From: Azadirachta indica
Lineage: Eukaryota > Streptophyta > Magnoliopsida > Sapindales > Meliaceae
NCBI GenBank assembly: GCA_022749755.1
Contig: CM040440.1
Coordinates: 10,031,269 to 10,095,268, forward strand
Length of the DNA: 64,000 nt
Reading direction: 5' to 3'
Shown: one piece after another, positions 34,174-46,256 of the stretch
How the letters are laid out: every line of letters starts with the position of its first letter
Position numbering within the stretch: the stretch's first letter is position 1
Notes under the pieces: generated by a model
Databases searched by the model: none
Seen by the model: the letters and a program-made list of their open reading frames with translations, nothing else
Told to the model about the DNA's origin: nothing
Position numbers and translations under genes: made by a program

Positions 34174-35393
34174 ATGATTGACATCAAGTCTGAGATCATA
34201 TCCAGAAAATACATCAAAACTTCTTCTCCAACTCCTGATCATCTCAAAACCTTCAAACTCTCTCCGCTTGATCAACTTTCTCCTGCAGCCCACGGCAACA
34301 TGACCTTCTTCTACACCTCCAACAACTCTCCTGATTTCTCCACAAAATCCAAACTCCTCCAGGATTCCCTCTCCAAAACCTTAACCCTCTTCTATCCCCC
34401 AGCCGGTCGTATCCAAGGCAGCACAACTGTTAACTGTAACGATGAAGGTGTCTTCTTTCTTGAGGCAAAAATCAATGTTGAAATCTCGAAGTTCCTTAAA
34501 CAACCTAAATTTGCTGCAATAGATCATCTTCTCCCCTTAAATGATCCTGAAACCAAGGAACTGTCAAATGTTGTCATGTTAATTGTTCAGTTCACTTGTT
34601 TCGCCTGTGGCGGCGCAGCGGTCATTCTTTCTCTCACTGACAAGCTTGCTGATATATCAGCTCTTCTCACCCTCTTCCAAAGCTGGACAACCACAATAAA
34701 TTTGAGCAACTCTCTTGTCGCCCAGAGATGACCTTACCAACATGTCTGCATCCATAAACATCTCTGCTGAGAAGTTCACGTTGAGGAGATTTGTGCTCAG
34801 CGCAGAAAAGATCGCGGAACTCAAGGCTAAAGTTGATCGTGAATTTGAACAAGTGATGCAGAACCATCCTTCGCGTGTTGAGGAGGTGCTGGCAGTCTTC
34901 TGGAAATGCCCGATATCAGCCAACAGATCGATTTATAACTCGGGGTCATTCAAGCCATCAGCCTTGTTCCAAGCTATGAATCTCCGCAGAAGAATGTCCC
35001 CTCTGCCTGAAGCTGCCACTGGAAACTTTGTTTGGCCGTTTAAGGTTCTTGTAACAAGACCGGGAAATTTAAAGGGAAAGAGGGTACTTCAGCCATTTTT
35101 GGTGCTTTGCAAGAGAGAAGAGAGTTTTTCAAAAACAACAGGGACTTGACAATTTACAATAGTGTTCAAGCTGGTGCAAGTTTCCATTGTACGAGGGAGA
35201 TTTCGGATGGGGAAAACCGATGTGGAATGTTAGTGTGAACAAACTGGTAAGCAATTCAATTGCTTTGTCTGATACAAGAATGGGTGATGGAATTGAAGCG
35301 TTGGTGACATTGAATGAAGAAGAAATGACCATTTTTGAACGTGACGAGGAGCTACTGGACTATGCTACTCTCGGCCCTAATGCTTGTGATTGA
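34174..35393 (+). pseudogene. BAHD acyltransferase pseudogene (vinorine synthase-like clade)
   Basis: An intronless remnant of a BAHD enzyme, which moves an acyl group from acyl-CoA to an alcohol or amine of a specialised metabolite in the cytosol. The first frame (34174-34731) has the family N-terminus, including LSPLDQLSPAAHGNMTFFY, LSKTLTLFYPPAGRI and FACGGAAVILSLTDKLADISAL. The catalytic HxxxD appears as DKLAD: codon 156 is GAC where His is expected. The frame shifts near 34720, continuing with RVEEVLAVFWKC and SGSFKPSALFQAMNLRRRM to a stop at 35149. It shifts again to 35187-35393, which retains the structural DFGWG motif and a normal end. Two or more frameshifts plus the lost His make it inactive. 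Confidence 0.9.
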
Positions 35394-35399
35394 CTTGAA

Positions 35400-37710
35400 T
35401 AGTTCTTTGTAATACGTTTTCTAAGTTATTGATTATGGCTTTCTTCAATAAATTTGTATTTTGTGGTTAGGACAAGTGTAAATGCTTGGAGGCATGATTC
35501 AGGGACTAGGATTCAGTGCTAATGTGAGCTTATATCTGTGTAGATATACATGTGCAATTAGTAGTTAATGAAATAAGAATTACTATAATAAATATAATAA
35601 TTGTAGCTTTCAAGTAATGGAAAAATAGCAAATATGCCATATATATATATATATAAAGATAAAAACACCAAACTTTAACAAGATTTGATGAAAATTGTTA
35701 CTTAATTTCTCGAGCACTCGAACAATTTCATTAATATTAAAGTAAAAAATTTGTAAATTTGAGTATAGTATATAAATACTTACAAATTTTGTTGGACTAA
35801 TTTACAATATTAACAGATAAAATAGATAAAACAGTAATATACTACAAATAGAGAGACCTAAATAACATTTTCCAGGAAAAATTTCACTCGAAGAAGACTT
35901 TATTTCGTGGTTTCTTGCTCTGTTTTCTGGTTTTCTCACGTATACCCTTTCAGATTCCTGCTCACTTAGCAAGATTATGGTATTTTGAAGCCACCTAGTT
36001 TCTTCAATGAACTGGTATTGATTTTCAGCAATAACAGTAAAAGCAAGAGTTGTACGGAAAAAACAGTTGCCTTAACCTTCATTTTGCAGCTGCCACTTAA
36101 GCTCTTTGAGTGGTGGCTCTAAATGCAGCAACATTAGTGTCATATGTTCAAAATGTTCAAACTTACAAGACGTTGACCAAATTCAAAAAATATTTAGATT
36201 TTAATTGTTGAAAGATTCGTTGTGATATTTTTTATTTTAATTAATTATTTAACTAATATTAACCAATATTAATAAATTTAACAATTAATTATATCAAGAC
36301 ATAACAAATAAAAAATTATGAAGACACGCAATTTTAATTGGATTGAATTTATCAGTCCGGTACTTACAAGCCCAAGTTCAGAGAAAGATAATCCACTAAA
36401 AAAAAATACAAATGCTAATAAACTTATACAAAATAAAGTTTTCTTTGTTGTAGTCGCAATTGAATTTTTTTAAATAGTCTTATTTTACAAGATCTATTCG
36501 TTCTCAATATCATGAAATTCCTTTTAACAAGTACGGTATATTCTCCGGAAAAAATCAATTTTCTCTCCCAAAGAACATAATCAAAATTGTTTTAACAACA
36601 ATTAAGAGATTAAGTTTATCATAACAGAAATTACATACACTTAATTTTCACTAAATTATTCTCAATTAAAACATAAAAATATGATTTAACAACTTAGAAA
36701 AATGATAAACAAAAAACTTTACAAGAAGCTCTCTTTAGAATTTTTCACATACAAAAGCCTTAAACAATTCTGAAAAATATTGCATATTTATAATAAAATA
36801 TGAAATTTAGTCTAAAGAGAATTTTTGTTTCTTATTTTCTTAAGAAAAGTAAATCTCTTAATTAAGAAGAATTCTTACCTTCCTACACTCCTTGATTTCA
36901 ATAGTTCTCTTCATTCCCTTTTGAGTTGCATGTTTGCAAATCCATGTTGAAATATTGCGGGTTTTAGAGATTTCTTTTAGTAGAAATATTGCAGGGCAAA
37001 CTAGCTTGATACAAGTGGCAAGCGCCAAATGGGTTATACTCGGTTTATTTATGACCAGCTGTTGAATCTGCTACAACTGGGACTTAGAAGTCTTGGATCA
37101 AGTCTTCATTCCTTCGGGATATGGATTTGAAAGAAGTCAGACTCACTGCGTCCCTTGAAAGTCACTTAGTAGCGTAAAAATCACAACGCTACAACCTTCT
37201 GAAAACTTCTAGGCTAGATGAATTTGCTACTAAAATTTTGTTGTTTTATCAAATATGGCACAAGACCTAAATCTCACGTACACAATATGTATGAATGAAT
37301 TAGGTCCAATAACAATACAAAGAAGTGCAGGATGAAGGTGGTAAGTCACTAGTTGTGTTGGATTCTTCATAATTGAGCGGGTTTGATATGAACGAATGTA
37401 ATACATTTGAACAACTCGATTTTGGATTTCAACTATTTTAGGATACAAATTGAGGTTCTTTAGCCTCCAAAGGTTGCAAAAACAATGTACGTGGGTTCTA
37501 GTTCATGCGGAAGTGGTTTAAGACTACTTTAGTAGCGAGTAGAGCATTGAAACATAATAAACCACGGCTAGAAAATGACCTCATATCATAGTCACTAAAT
37601 TGTTGTCTGTTGAGCTTGCGAGAAGCTCTTTGATAGCAAAGGTTGCAGGAAAATATAAAGAAAGTTGCAAGAAGAACTTAGGGTTTGATGTATATGTTTA
37701 ATAATAACTT
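35400..37710. other. AT-rich spacer, no gene seen
   Basis: Contains an AT microsatellite at 35638-35656 and otherwise unremarkable AT-rich DNA. The ORF at 37230-37448 has no recognisable motif. Confidence 0.5.
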
Positions 37711-38011
37711 TATGATGTGTTTTTTGTAAAAATAAGTTTTTTCAACCCCTTAAAAGATAAGATTTTCATTAAAAATAAATTTCGTTGAATTTTTTTTAAT
37801 CTAACTATTGTAAATTAATTTATATCACAATAAACTATCCTCATTTTAATTCAAATAAATTAATTAAAATAAAATTTATATTAAATAGATTATCACTTTA
37901 CGTTTAAAGATAATAACATAAGGTTTTCATTCATAATAAAACAAGATGACTTTTTTGAGTTAAATGATTTCTTCTAAATAACATATTTTTGTAAAACACA
38001 TCACAATATTT
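37711..38011. mobile_element. Small MITE-like inverted-repeat element
   Basis: TGATGTGTTTTTTGTAAAAA at 37712 is mirrored by ATATTTTTGTAAAACACATCA ending near 38004, and similarity continues inward. The 300-bp AT-rich interior has no coding potential. No target duplication is obvious. Confidence 0.5.
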
Positions 38012-39200
38012 TTTTGGACACTTCACCTATGGGGTTTATGGTTTTAGGCTTTTGTATTTTCTTCGCATTAACCTAATTAAATAATTCATCCTCTTTTAGG
38101 CTTAATTAAGGTCCTCCTAAGTGGGTTTAACCAAAGGTATTTTGTAACTTAGGCTTGACTTAGATATACTCATACTTTCCACAGCACAACTCATAATTTG
38201 AGCCTTGAATACTAGTGGTTTGGGTTCATTGTACCTATTATGTATCTAGTTAAAATGATATCATTTTTGGCTTGAACTTGAGCTTCAACAATGGTGATCT
38301 TTTGAGTATGAGCAAAAAGTAAAGTGGTTTTCGAAGATTCCAAACATAAGTATTAACTTGTTTATTCTTTTTTTCTTTACCCTTGAAGTGTTAAGTGTTG
38401 AATAAATACATTGTCCTAAGAAATATAAGTCAAATAATTATCACACGTAAATAAAAAAAATAAGTTAATTAATCTTAAATGAGTTATAGTTTATGATGTT
38501 AAATGAAAATTGTACATAATTTTTTATTTATAAGACAACTTTCACAAATTAAAACTAAAATTTAAAAAAATTATTAAAAAATAATCATACTATTTTAATG
38601 TTGTTGATGCAAAAATCTAGTCAAGGGTATAAATTAGGGATTGAGACAAGACATGCATGGAAAAAGAAATAAAGAAACCAATATGTTTATATATAGAATA
38701 TTTGACAGGAGATTTTTTTAATGCTTAAAAATAGGGTGCATAGTATAAGCAAAGCTCAATTCGTCTATTATTTTCTTTTCTCTTAATATCTCTTTTTTTT
38801 TCTATTGCCTTTTTTATCTTCTTCTTTCTCTTAACCACTCCCCTTATATAATTTACATTATAGAGTTCCTCTTAAACACAAGATGATTAGTCTCTCTCTT
38901 AGAGTTTACTTAGGATTCCCCAAAATCTTATATATTATCTCCTTCTTAAACTTATCTTAGCTAAAGTTTTATATTGAGTTAAAATTCCACACGTTAATTG
39001 GGTCTATTGGGCTTGGACTGGACTTTTTAAATTTATCTTTGAACTTGCTAAGATTGGATTAGACTTGTTTGATCAATTCTCAGACTTGGTAGCCAAATAT
39101 GTAATTTATATAATGAGTGAGTATTTTACTCACAAATTAACTACTACTAAGCTTAAATATTTGTGAAAAAAAAAACCTTAAACTTAATGAACTTTTGTGT
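38012..39200. other. AT-rich spacer, no gene seen
   Basis: No coding region, RNA gene or transposon end could be supported here. Confidence 0.5.
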
Positions 39201-40720
39201 TTTGTGTGTAAAAAAAAACAATGGAGACGAATTCGATTTAAATTAGGCTAAAGAAGTAGAAAATATATCGTGGGCAGTAAAAGTTAACATGGTGAGTATG
39301 GGTTATTAAAATAATCATAACTTTTTCTATGTAACTTCGAATCACATTTTGTTTATTGCATTGAAAACTAGATATTCAAAACTTTCTAGTGATATACTAT
39401 TCAACCTATAAGACATTAGCATAGAGTGGCTATGCTAGACAAACACATCCATATCACTCTAAAGCTGAGCACATGGCGTGCCCGCGCCATTCCACCACAT
39501 GCCTGCATCCTTCAAACAAATGCATGGCACCCAGTGCCCCTTAGCCATACATCTACACCTCCTTGTGAGTTTAATGATATCTCAAAGCCTTTTTCAGCCT
39601 TTGGATCAAGTTTGGATGAAGGATTTTGCTAAAATCGTAGGGTTTCATGTTTTTCTACTTGGACGGCTATTTCCAAATTAAAAAAAAAAAAGATTTTGAT
39701 TAGAGAAACACAAAAAGGAGAGCGAGGAGCTAAACTTTCTATAGAGAGAGACTTGAAAATCATCAATTTCTTGAAAATTCTTAGCAAACTCTCGAAGAGT
39801 TAGATTCTTGGAGCACCTCTCAATACTAGTTTTCTCTCTTTCTTTATTTTTTCTATTGAAATTTGTAATTAATAATATTGTTTAAGACTATGTTTATATT
39901 TATGAATTTCTTGATGATAATTGCAATAGATTTCTCTATGTTAGGCTAAATTTTATATTTTAAGGATTTAATGTAACTTATTTGAACCATGTTTTGATTG
40001 ATTGACATTTTGTTATAATGTTAGTACATTTTTATTCACTATGTTACCCTTATGCTTAACGCCTCTAATTTGTTGAATGATAAATTAGTTGATTAATAAT
40101 AAATGATTTGACATTGATTAAATTGTTTATTGGGTCAGGGAAATACAATTTAATTAGGTCATTGTAAGTCCAGGAGGAGATTAATGCCTAAATAATCGAA
40201 TTAGTAATTAGGATACTAAGGAAACGAGAGGTGATCGAGTTCTTAGTACTTAATAACAAGTAAAGCATAATGACTATAGAGTCAATTAAGTCAAATAGGG
40301 ATATTAGCTTAGTTAGTTATGCATCAGACTTCGTTTGACGTTCAGGAGAGATAACAAGGCTATTCTCAATCTTGTGATTACTCAATAGAATCCATATTAA
40401 TAACAACCAATTAAGCAAAACATAGGGATAAATAAGTGAAATCAAGGCCCTTAAACCTTCGTCATCGCATAGTTTCCTTCACTCTTAGGTTCTCTTTAAC
40501 CTTTTGTTATTATTAATTTATATTTATTAATTAATATTCATTTTTTTTGCTCAGTTTTATTATTTTCGCATTATAAAATTCTAAATTGCTTAGATAAAAT
40601 TGAATTACCATAGATACAATACTCAGTATATAATTTAAACTCAATCCTCATGGGGCAATATTTGTACTTATCACTTTATTACTTTTTACGATCCATACAC
40701 TTGTGTAGCATTGTCACGAA
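39200..40720 (+). mobile_element. Gypsy-type (Tat/LARD-like) LTR and leader remnant
   Basis: The sensory block shared with 7840-8240 (39310-39400) is followed by a GC-richer segment with CGTGCCCGCGCC, then by leader-like text. Near 40645-40700, CTCATGGGGCAATATTTGTACTTATC and ACTTTATTACTTTTTACGATCC are a recognisable, diverged form of the end of plant Tat/LARD-type LTRs (TCCTCGTGGGAACGATAC... in family members). No primer-binding site or protein domain follows, so this is a solo or truncated LTR. The two overlapping ORFs at 39426-39681 are in the LTR and are not genes. Confidence 0.5.
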
Positions 40721-40939
40721 TATCAAACAATGTATATGCATTTCACGCTATTCACTTTCTAGATATAGTACTCAATATAATTTAAACGCACTGTTTCACT
40801 CAATACAATCCATTCTCAATACTGTTGATACTTTTCACTGTTTACATGCATTATTCATACTTAATGATGTTCACACTAAGCACTATGTATACTCGACACT
40901 GTTCACATATGCATGGTACCTTCCTAGTATACTAAAAGG

Positions 40940-41195
40940 AGATCTGCTTGTGCATGGCATGCTAGGAAGTGACTTGCGTGTGCATAGTATGTTCAAAGGT
41001 GACTTGCTTGCTAAGAATTGACTTACATATGCATCACATGCTAGGAAGTGACTTGCATGTAAGTATTATACTAGAAGATCACTTGCTTGTTAGGAAGTGA
41101 CTTACATGTGCATCGCATGCTAGGAAGTGACTTAATTATGCATAGCAGGCTAAAAGGTGACTTGTTTATGCATAGCAAGCTTTGAGTTGACTTAC
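40940..41195 (+). repeat. 30-bp minisatellite with 19-bp short units
   Basis: The core GTGACTTGCTTGTGCATGGC recurs with GTGACTT-type starts at 40969, 40999, 41018, 41048, 41078, 41097, 41127, 41157 and 41187. The spacings are 30, 19, 30, 30, 19, 30, 30 and 30 bp. The short units are the 30-mer with one segment deleted. The 40650-41021 ORF runs into it by chance. Confidence 0.85.
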
Positions 41196-41199
41196 TCTT

Positions 41200-44060
41200 C
41201 TTCCAAAATTACTCCTCATTAACTATTAGATTTCATAATTTTCCATAACAAGAGTATCAAATACCTTAAGTTATATAATTCATCATCCACAAAAATTCAA
41301 TATAAGCTAAAGTTATTGTGTTTCTTTAAAAAAAGTTAAATTAAATTAAATTTAAACTAGAAATATGCATTAAGAAAAAATTAAAAATAATATCTTAATT
41401 GAAATTTTTTTATTAATGATTTTAGGGGAGAGGGTGAGAGTCCATCACAAAAAGGGTCTTAAAAAATAATAAATTTTACGATAAAAACGAATTTTAGTCC
41501 TTAATATTTTGTTTATTAATTTGATTAATCCTAATAATTTAAAAGTATTTACAAACAACTTAATTTCTTAGTCGATGATGTACATTAGATGAAATTTATA
41601 GAATTACTATTTTTATTTTGCTATTATGTCACTCATTGTCACCTCACAAATAACATAAATGTACATATTACTTTTTTGAAACAAGAAAAATCTAAATGAA
41701 TATCTACTAAAGGATTGTTTATTTTTGTGATTGAAATCTAAATATATTTATTCACATTTCTAAAAGTCGTTTTTTTTTTAAATTATATCTAAATATTTGT
41801 GAAAAACATCTTAATATAATTAAGTTAAAAGTTTAAACTTAAATTTAAATGAGCAAATGTTTAAATAATTTAATATTTTTATTTTATTAATTTATTTACT
41901 AAGAAAATTAAAATCCTACTTAATTATTTTTGACGTATCTTTTTTATATTGTCGATCCCTTTTTACTTATTTTTTCAACCTTACTTATTTTATACTTTAA
42001 TTATTGTAATAGATTTATGTATTTACATAATTGCAAATATATTACAATATGACTTATTATTTTTATTTAATTTTTATTGATCTTTATATAACCGATTAGA
42101 AATTATTTTTTAAAAAAATAATATATCAAACAAATAAATAATGTACATATTAATATAATTTATTAATTTTTTATCTATTATTAAACTAATATAAGCAAAA
42201 TTATTATAAATATAAATATATTATTTAAAATGATATATATGTCAAAATATGAATTTTCAAACTTTTTATTTTGTTAAAATAAACAATTTAATACTTATTT
42301 TTAAATATTTTAGAATAAAAAATAAATATATCATTCATATGCAAATTTAAGTTATATTCAAATTTCAGTCATATTAAGAATTCATATTAAAAAAAAATGC
42401 TACTAAAACAATAGAATGTTCTAAGATATTTTTAAAACCAACAGAATTACCATTCTAATAAATTAAATCCTATAGACTAAAATATTTTTACCATAAAATT
42501 TTACATAAGTATGATGTAAATAAATTAATTAGGTATGCATATTTTTCAAAAGAGATCTACTAAAATTTCTCAAATTTTTACATTCAAACAAAAAGTAAAA
42601 ATAAAAAAAAAACAAAACAAAACAAGTAATTTTTTATTTAATAAAAAGTGTTTTAATATTCCAATTAAACTAGAAAAGCAAATATATTTAATTACATTAA
42701 ATACATAAATTCACGAAATTAAGTATTAAGTAACAAAAAATTCTAAAACAATATAAGAAATATGATAACCTAAATTAACGAAATATAAAAGATTCCATAA
42801 AACAATTATATTATCATTTAATCTTCCATATGTTGATTTTAAACATAGTCTTGACTCTGTTTAGGTTTGGCACCAAACTTTATGGAAGTGGATAATTTCT
42901 ATTAAGAGAAATAATGAAGCTAATTAATTAATAAAATGTAATTGGGTAAGGAAAACTCATCAAGGACCCAGTTGGAATAGTTTCTTTTTTTTTTTTTTTT
43001 TACCTAATGTAAGAAAAATTATTGAAGTGTACTCTAAGAATATTTTTATGGTCATCCTTGATGGTAATAATTCTTCTCCAATATAAAAGTTCTTCATTAA
43101 AAACTTGTGTTGTAATTTATATATTTTTAATTCTAATCTATATTTTTTATTTTTTATGTATTTGATATTTTACTTGTGAATATTTTGATGAGATTACCAA
43201 CAATAAATATCTATATTATATTAGAGTAACGAAGATGTCATACATATCATTCCCACCACAAAACATAAACTTATTTAAGTTTTGTACCAATTTATGTATT
43301 ATCTATTCGTATCATTGTACGTAAAATAATATGATCTGAACTCAGATCCATGGGAGCTCACACATTGTGTTAGTATAGCCCGTTTGCTATCTTTGTGTAT
43401 GTGGTGTGCTTGACCTATTCAGGAGTAGACTCAAAGCTGAATAATTGGTGGGGTCAAAATGCTGGGGAGGCCATAATGGTTAAAAGTTGAAGTTAGTGAG
43501 GTAAATATTTTAAAAATAATTAATAATTAAGGAGTAAATTGATAATTTATTAAAATATATAGGTCCAACAATATATAATCCTAAAAATGGGTCTAAAATA
43601 TAAATATTATAATAAAAAATTTAAAGGATTTTGTAAGGCCTAATGTAGGCCCCCTCAAACCCTATAGGCATTCCGCCCCTAAGCCTATTTATGTCTGTCT
43701 GTGATTTGTCTTTGTACTTGTGATCTTTCTATGACTTGTCTATGACTTGTTTGACTTAATGTCTGTGTACGTGCTAATCTAGCCTATTTGCTACCTGTGT
43801 ATGTGTGTTTGCGCATAAGTTTGTGTATTTGTGTGCACGTGCGCTGTTGTGCGTACGTGCATGCTACTCATAAACTGTTATATTTAAACATTTTTAAAAA
43901 TTAAAAATAAATCTAACACATATAATTAATGTATCATAATTAATTTAAATATAAAATATAATTTTAATCATTAAAAATATAATAATTTAATAATTTATAA
44001 ATAAAAAATATATTTATAAAAATATAAGATTGTCAATTTATACCATATATATAAATATAT
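41200..44060. other. Very AT-rich spacer
   Basis: Long homopolymeric and AT-alternating DNA with no gene. A poly(T) run lies at 42986-43001. Around 43430-43690 a somewhat more complex stretch, containing GGGGTCAAAATGCTGGGGAGG and CCCCCTCAAACCC, is probably a decayed transposon but shows no diagnostic ends. Confidence 0.5.
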
Positions 44061-44062
44061 AT

Positions 44063-44690
44063 ATTATCTTAACTTTGCATCATTTGTACTAAAATTAAAT
44101 TTAATACTTTTAACTAATGCATAATTAATTATCGTACATGTAATGTACAATTTCAACTATTAAAAATATATAAATGTAATAATTTATAAATAATATAAGA
44201 AATTATATGAAATTAGAGGTTTATTGATCATTCTCCAATATATATATATATATATATTACATGTACAAACACACATAAAATACATCGAATAAAGATCAAA
44301 TTATAATATAATGGTGGAATTTAAAAGTTATAATACCGTTACGAAAATGTGATAAATATATATATATACATATATTATCTCCACTTTACATCATTTGCAC
44401 TGAAAGTAAATTTAATACTTTTAATTAACGTATGATTAATTAATGTACATGTAATGTATAATCTCAACTATTAAAAATATATAAATTTAATAATTTATAA
44501 ATAATATAAAAAATTATATGAAATTAGAGGTTTTTTGTTCATTTGCAAATATATATATATATATATATAAAATACATGTACAAACACACATACATACATC
44601 ACATACATACATCAAATAAAGTTCAAATTATAAATAAAACGGTGGAATCTAAAAGTTATAATACCGTTACGAAAATGTGATATATATATA
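44063..44690. repeat. Tandem duplication, about 311-327 bp, two copies
   Basis: Copy 1 starts at 44063 (ATTATCT then ACTTTGCATCATTTG) and copy 2 at 44374. Both run through AATTATATGAAATTAGAGG, an AT microsatellite, ACATGTACAAACACACATA and GTTATAATACCGTTACGAAA (44328 and 44655). The length difference comes from microsatellite expansion in copy 2. A third, very diverged copy may precede it at 43880-44040. Confidence 0.8.
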
Positions 44691-44698
44691 TACATACA

Positions 44699-44764
<66 letters not shown>
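44680..44764. repeat. Compound microsatellite (TA)n(CATA)n(TA)n(TG)n
   Basis: About 85 bp of TA, then about nine CATA units, TA again, and then about ten TG units. It ends copy 2 of the tandem duplication. The 78-codon ORF beginning here is an artefact of the repeat. Confidence 0.95.
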
Positions 44765-46190
44765 ATAGTATTAGTATGCTAGCAAGGTGTGTGATTTTAT
44801 GTGCATTAATGGTCAAGTCAAGAACGTACTATAATTTAATGTCCAAGAAGGTAGGTTTGGTTCGACGACAAGTCAAAAATGGAGTTCCGAGCTACCAAAT
44901 CATGTGCATGTGATCAAAAGTTTACAACGTCTATGGCGTCTATAAACATGCTATTGTCAAAAATGACGAAACGAAATTGTTTATTTTTTATAATATTTAT
45001 AGAATATAATATAAATTATTTTTTACTTTTTAAATATATATTTACACACACACAATGAGATATTATTGAAAAGTAGTTGCCATTGATACACCAGTCAAGA
45101 AATGTACATTTTTTTTAAATGATATATTACAAGAACAAAGTGCTAATGAATATTTCATCAAAGATGCCGCGGACTTGTAATAGGATGAATTGCTTTAGAA
45201 TAACCAAAAAGAATAATAATGTTTAGGTCTCTAAACTTTTGTAGTTATTTCAATAGACTACATAGTTTATAAATTTGTATCAAATAGGTACCTGATTATT
45301 ATTATAGTTCAATATTAAAAGAGTAAGAATATTTTTATTTCTTCAACTGAACTCTTGGTGTGGATGAATCTAACTCATTTAGGTGATCGATTGTTTTTAA
45401 TTAGTAAAACTTTTCAAATATTTTTATTTAAAAAGAGAAACTTGTTTTTTTTATTGATTTTTTGGTTAAGGTAAAAACTCTAAATGACATAAATTATTTT
45501 TTTCTTAAAATTTTATTTATCTATATTAATATATTTATACGCTACTATTATAAATTCTATCTCTTTTTTTTTTATGGCATACTATCTTTTGATTCAGTCG
45601 TTAAAATTTAAAATTTTTAATTATTTGAACAATTTAAAAGTATTATTCTATCAACAATTATTTTACAAATTTTAGAAAAGTACATTTGATAATCATAACC
45701 TACAAAAAAACGCACAAAATAATATAATTGTGGTCTATATTTAAAAGTAAATATTAATAATTTATATTTTCCTTAGATATTTATTGTTTATTTAAAATTT
45801 AAAAATCAAAAGAAAAAATTTTAAATCTCAAAAAAAAAAATTAACACTTATATTGAAATGACAAAAAAAAAATAGCATGGGTTATCATTTCATATGAAAA
45901 AAAAGTTACCTAATATTTTAATAGGAGCTACAGAATCCCTCGGAGGCTATTCGATAGAATGAACATATGACAGACTTTATCTAAGACTTCAGAATAACAA
46001 GCGGAGCCTAATGTTATTATGCTTAACAGAAGATCTAGGAAGACAAGAATCAAACATAAACATCGAGATGGATTTTAGGATTTCAATGTAATATTCTACG
46101 TGGAACACTACAGGACAATATTAAACGTCAGCTGACACGAATGGGGAAATGACTGCAGCTAGCCGCCCTGACGACACTATCAACGCAGCA
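44765..46190. other. AT-rich spacer upstream of the P450 gene
   Basis: No gene is seen. From about 45930 the base composition becomes more balanced and approaches the promoter. ACGTCAGCTGACACG at 46125-46139 includes a TGACG-like core in inverted form (CGTCA), a class of site bound by TGA/bZIP factors; its use here is only a guess. Confidence 0.4.
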
Positions 46191-46196
46191 ATCCTG

Positions 46197-46206
46197 GCTA
46201 TAAATA
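46197..46206 (+). promoter_or_regulatory. TATA box of the CYP88A gene
   Basis: GGCTATAAATATG lies about 55 bp before the ATG at 46257, giving a short leader that ends ACAGCAAAATGG. The spacing and sequence are those of a standard plant TATA promoter. Confidence 0.65.
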
Positions 46207-46256
46207 TGTAAGCAAAGAACTGCGTGCTGAGCAAATAGAAGAAGCTAAACAGCAAA

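Noticed and set aside
39426..39681. Overlapping ORFs with proline- and histidine-rich products
   Set aside because: They lie in the GC-richer part of a retrotransposon LTR remnant and are not conserved in the sister block at 7840-8240.
40650..41021. 123-codon ORF as a gene
   Set aside because: It runs from LTR sequence into the 30-bp minisatellite; the coding appearance comes from the repeat.
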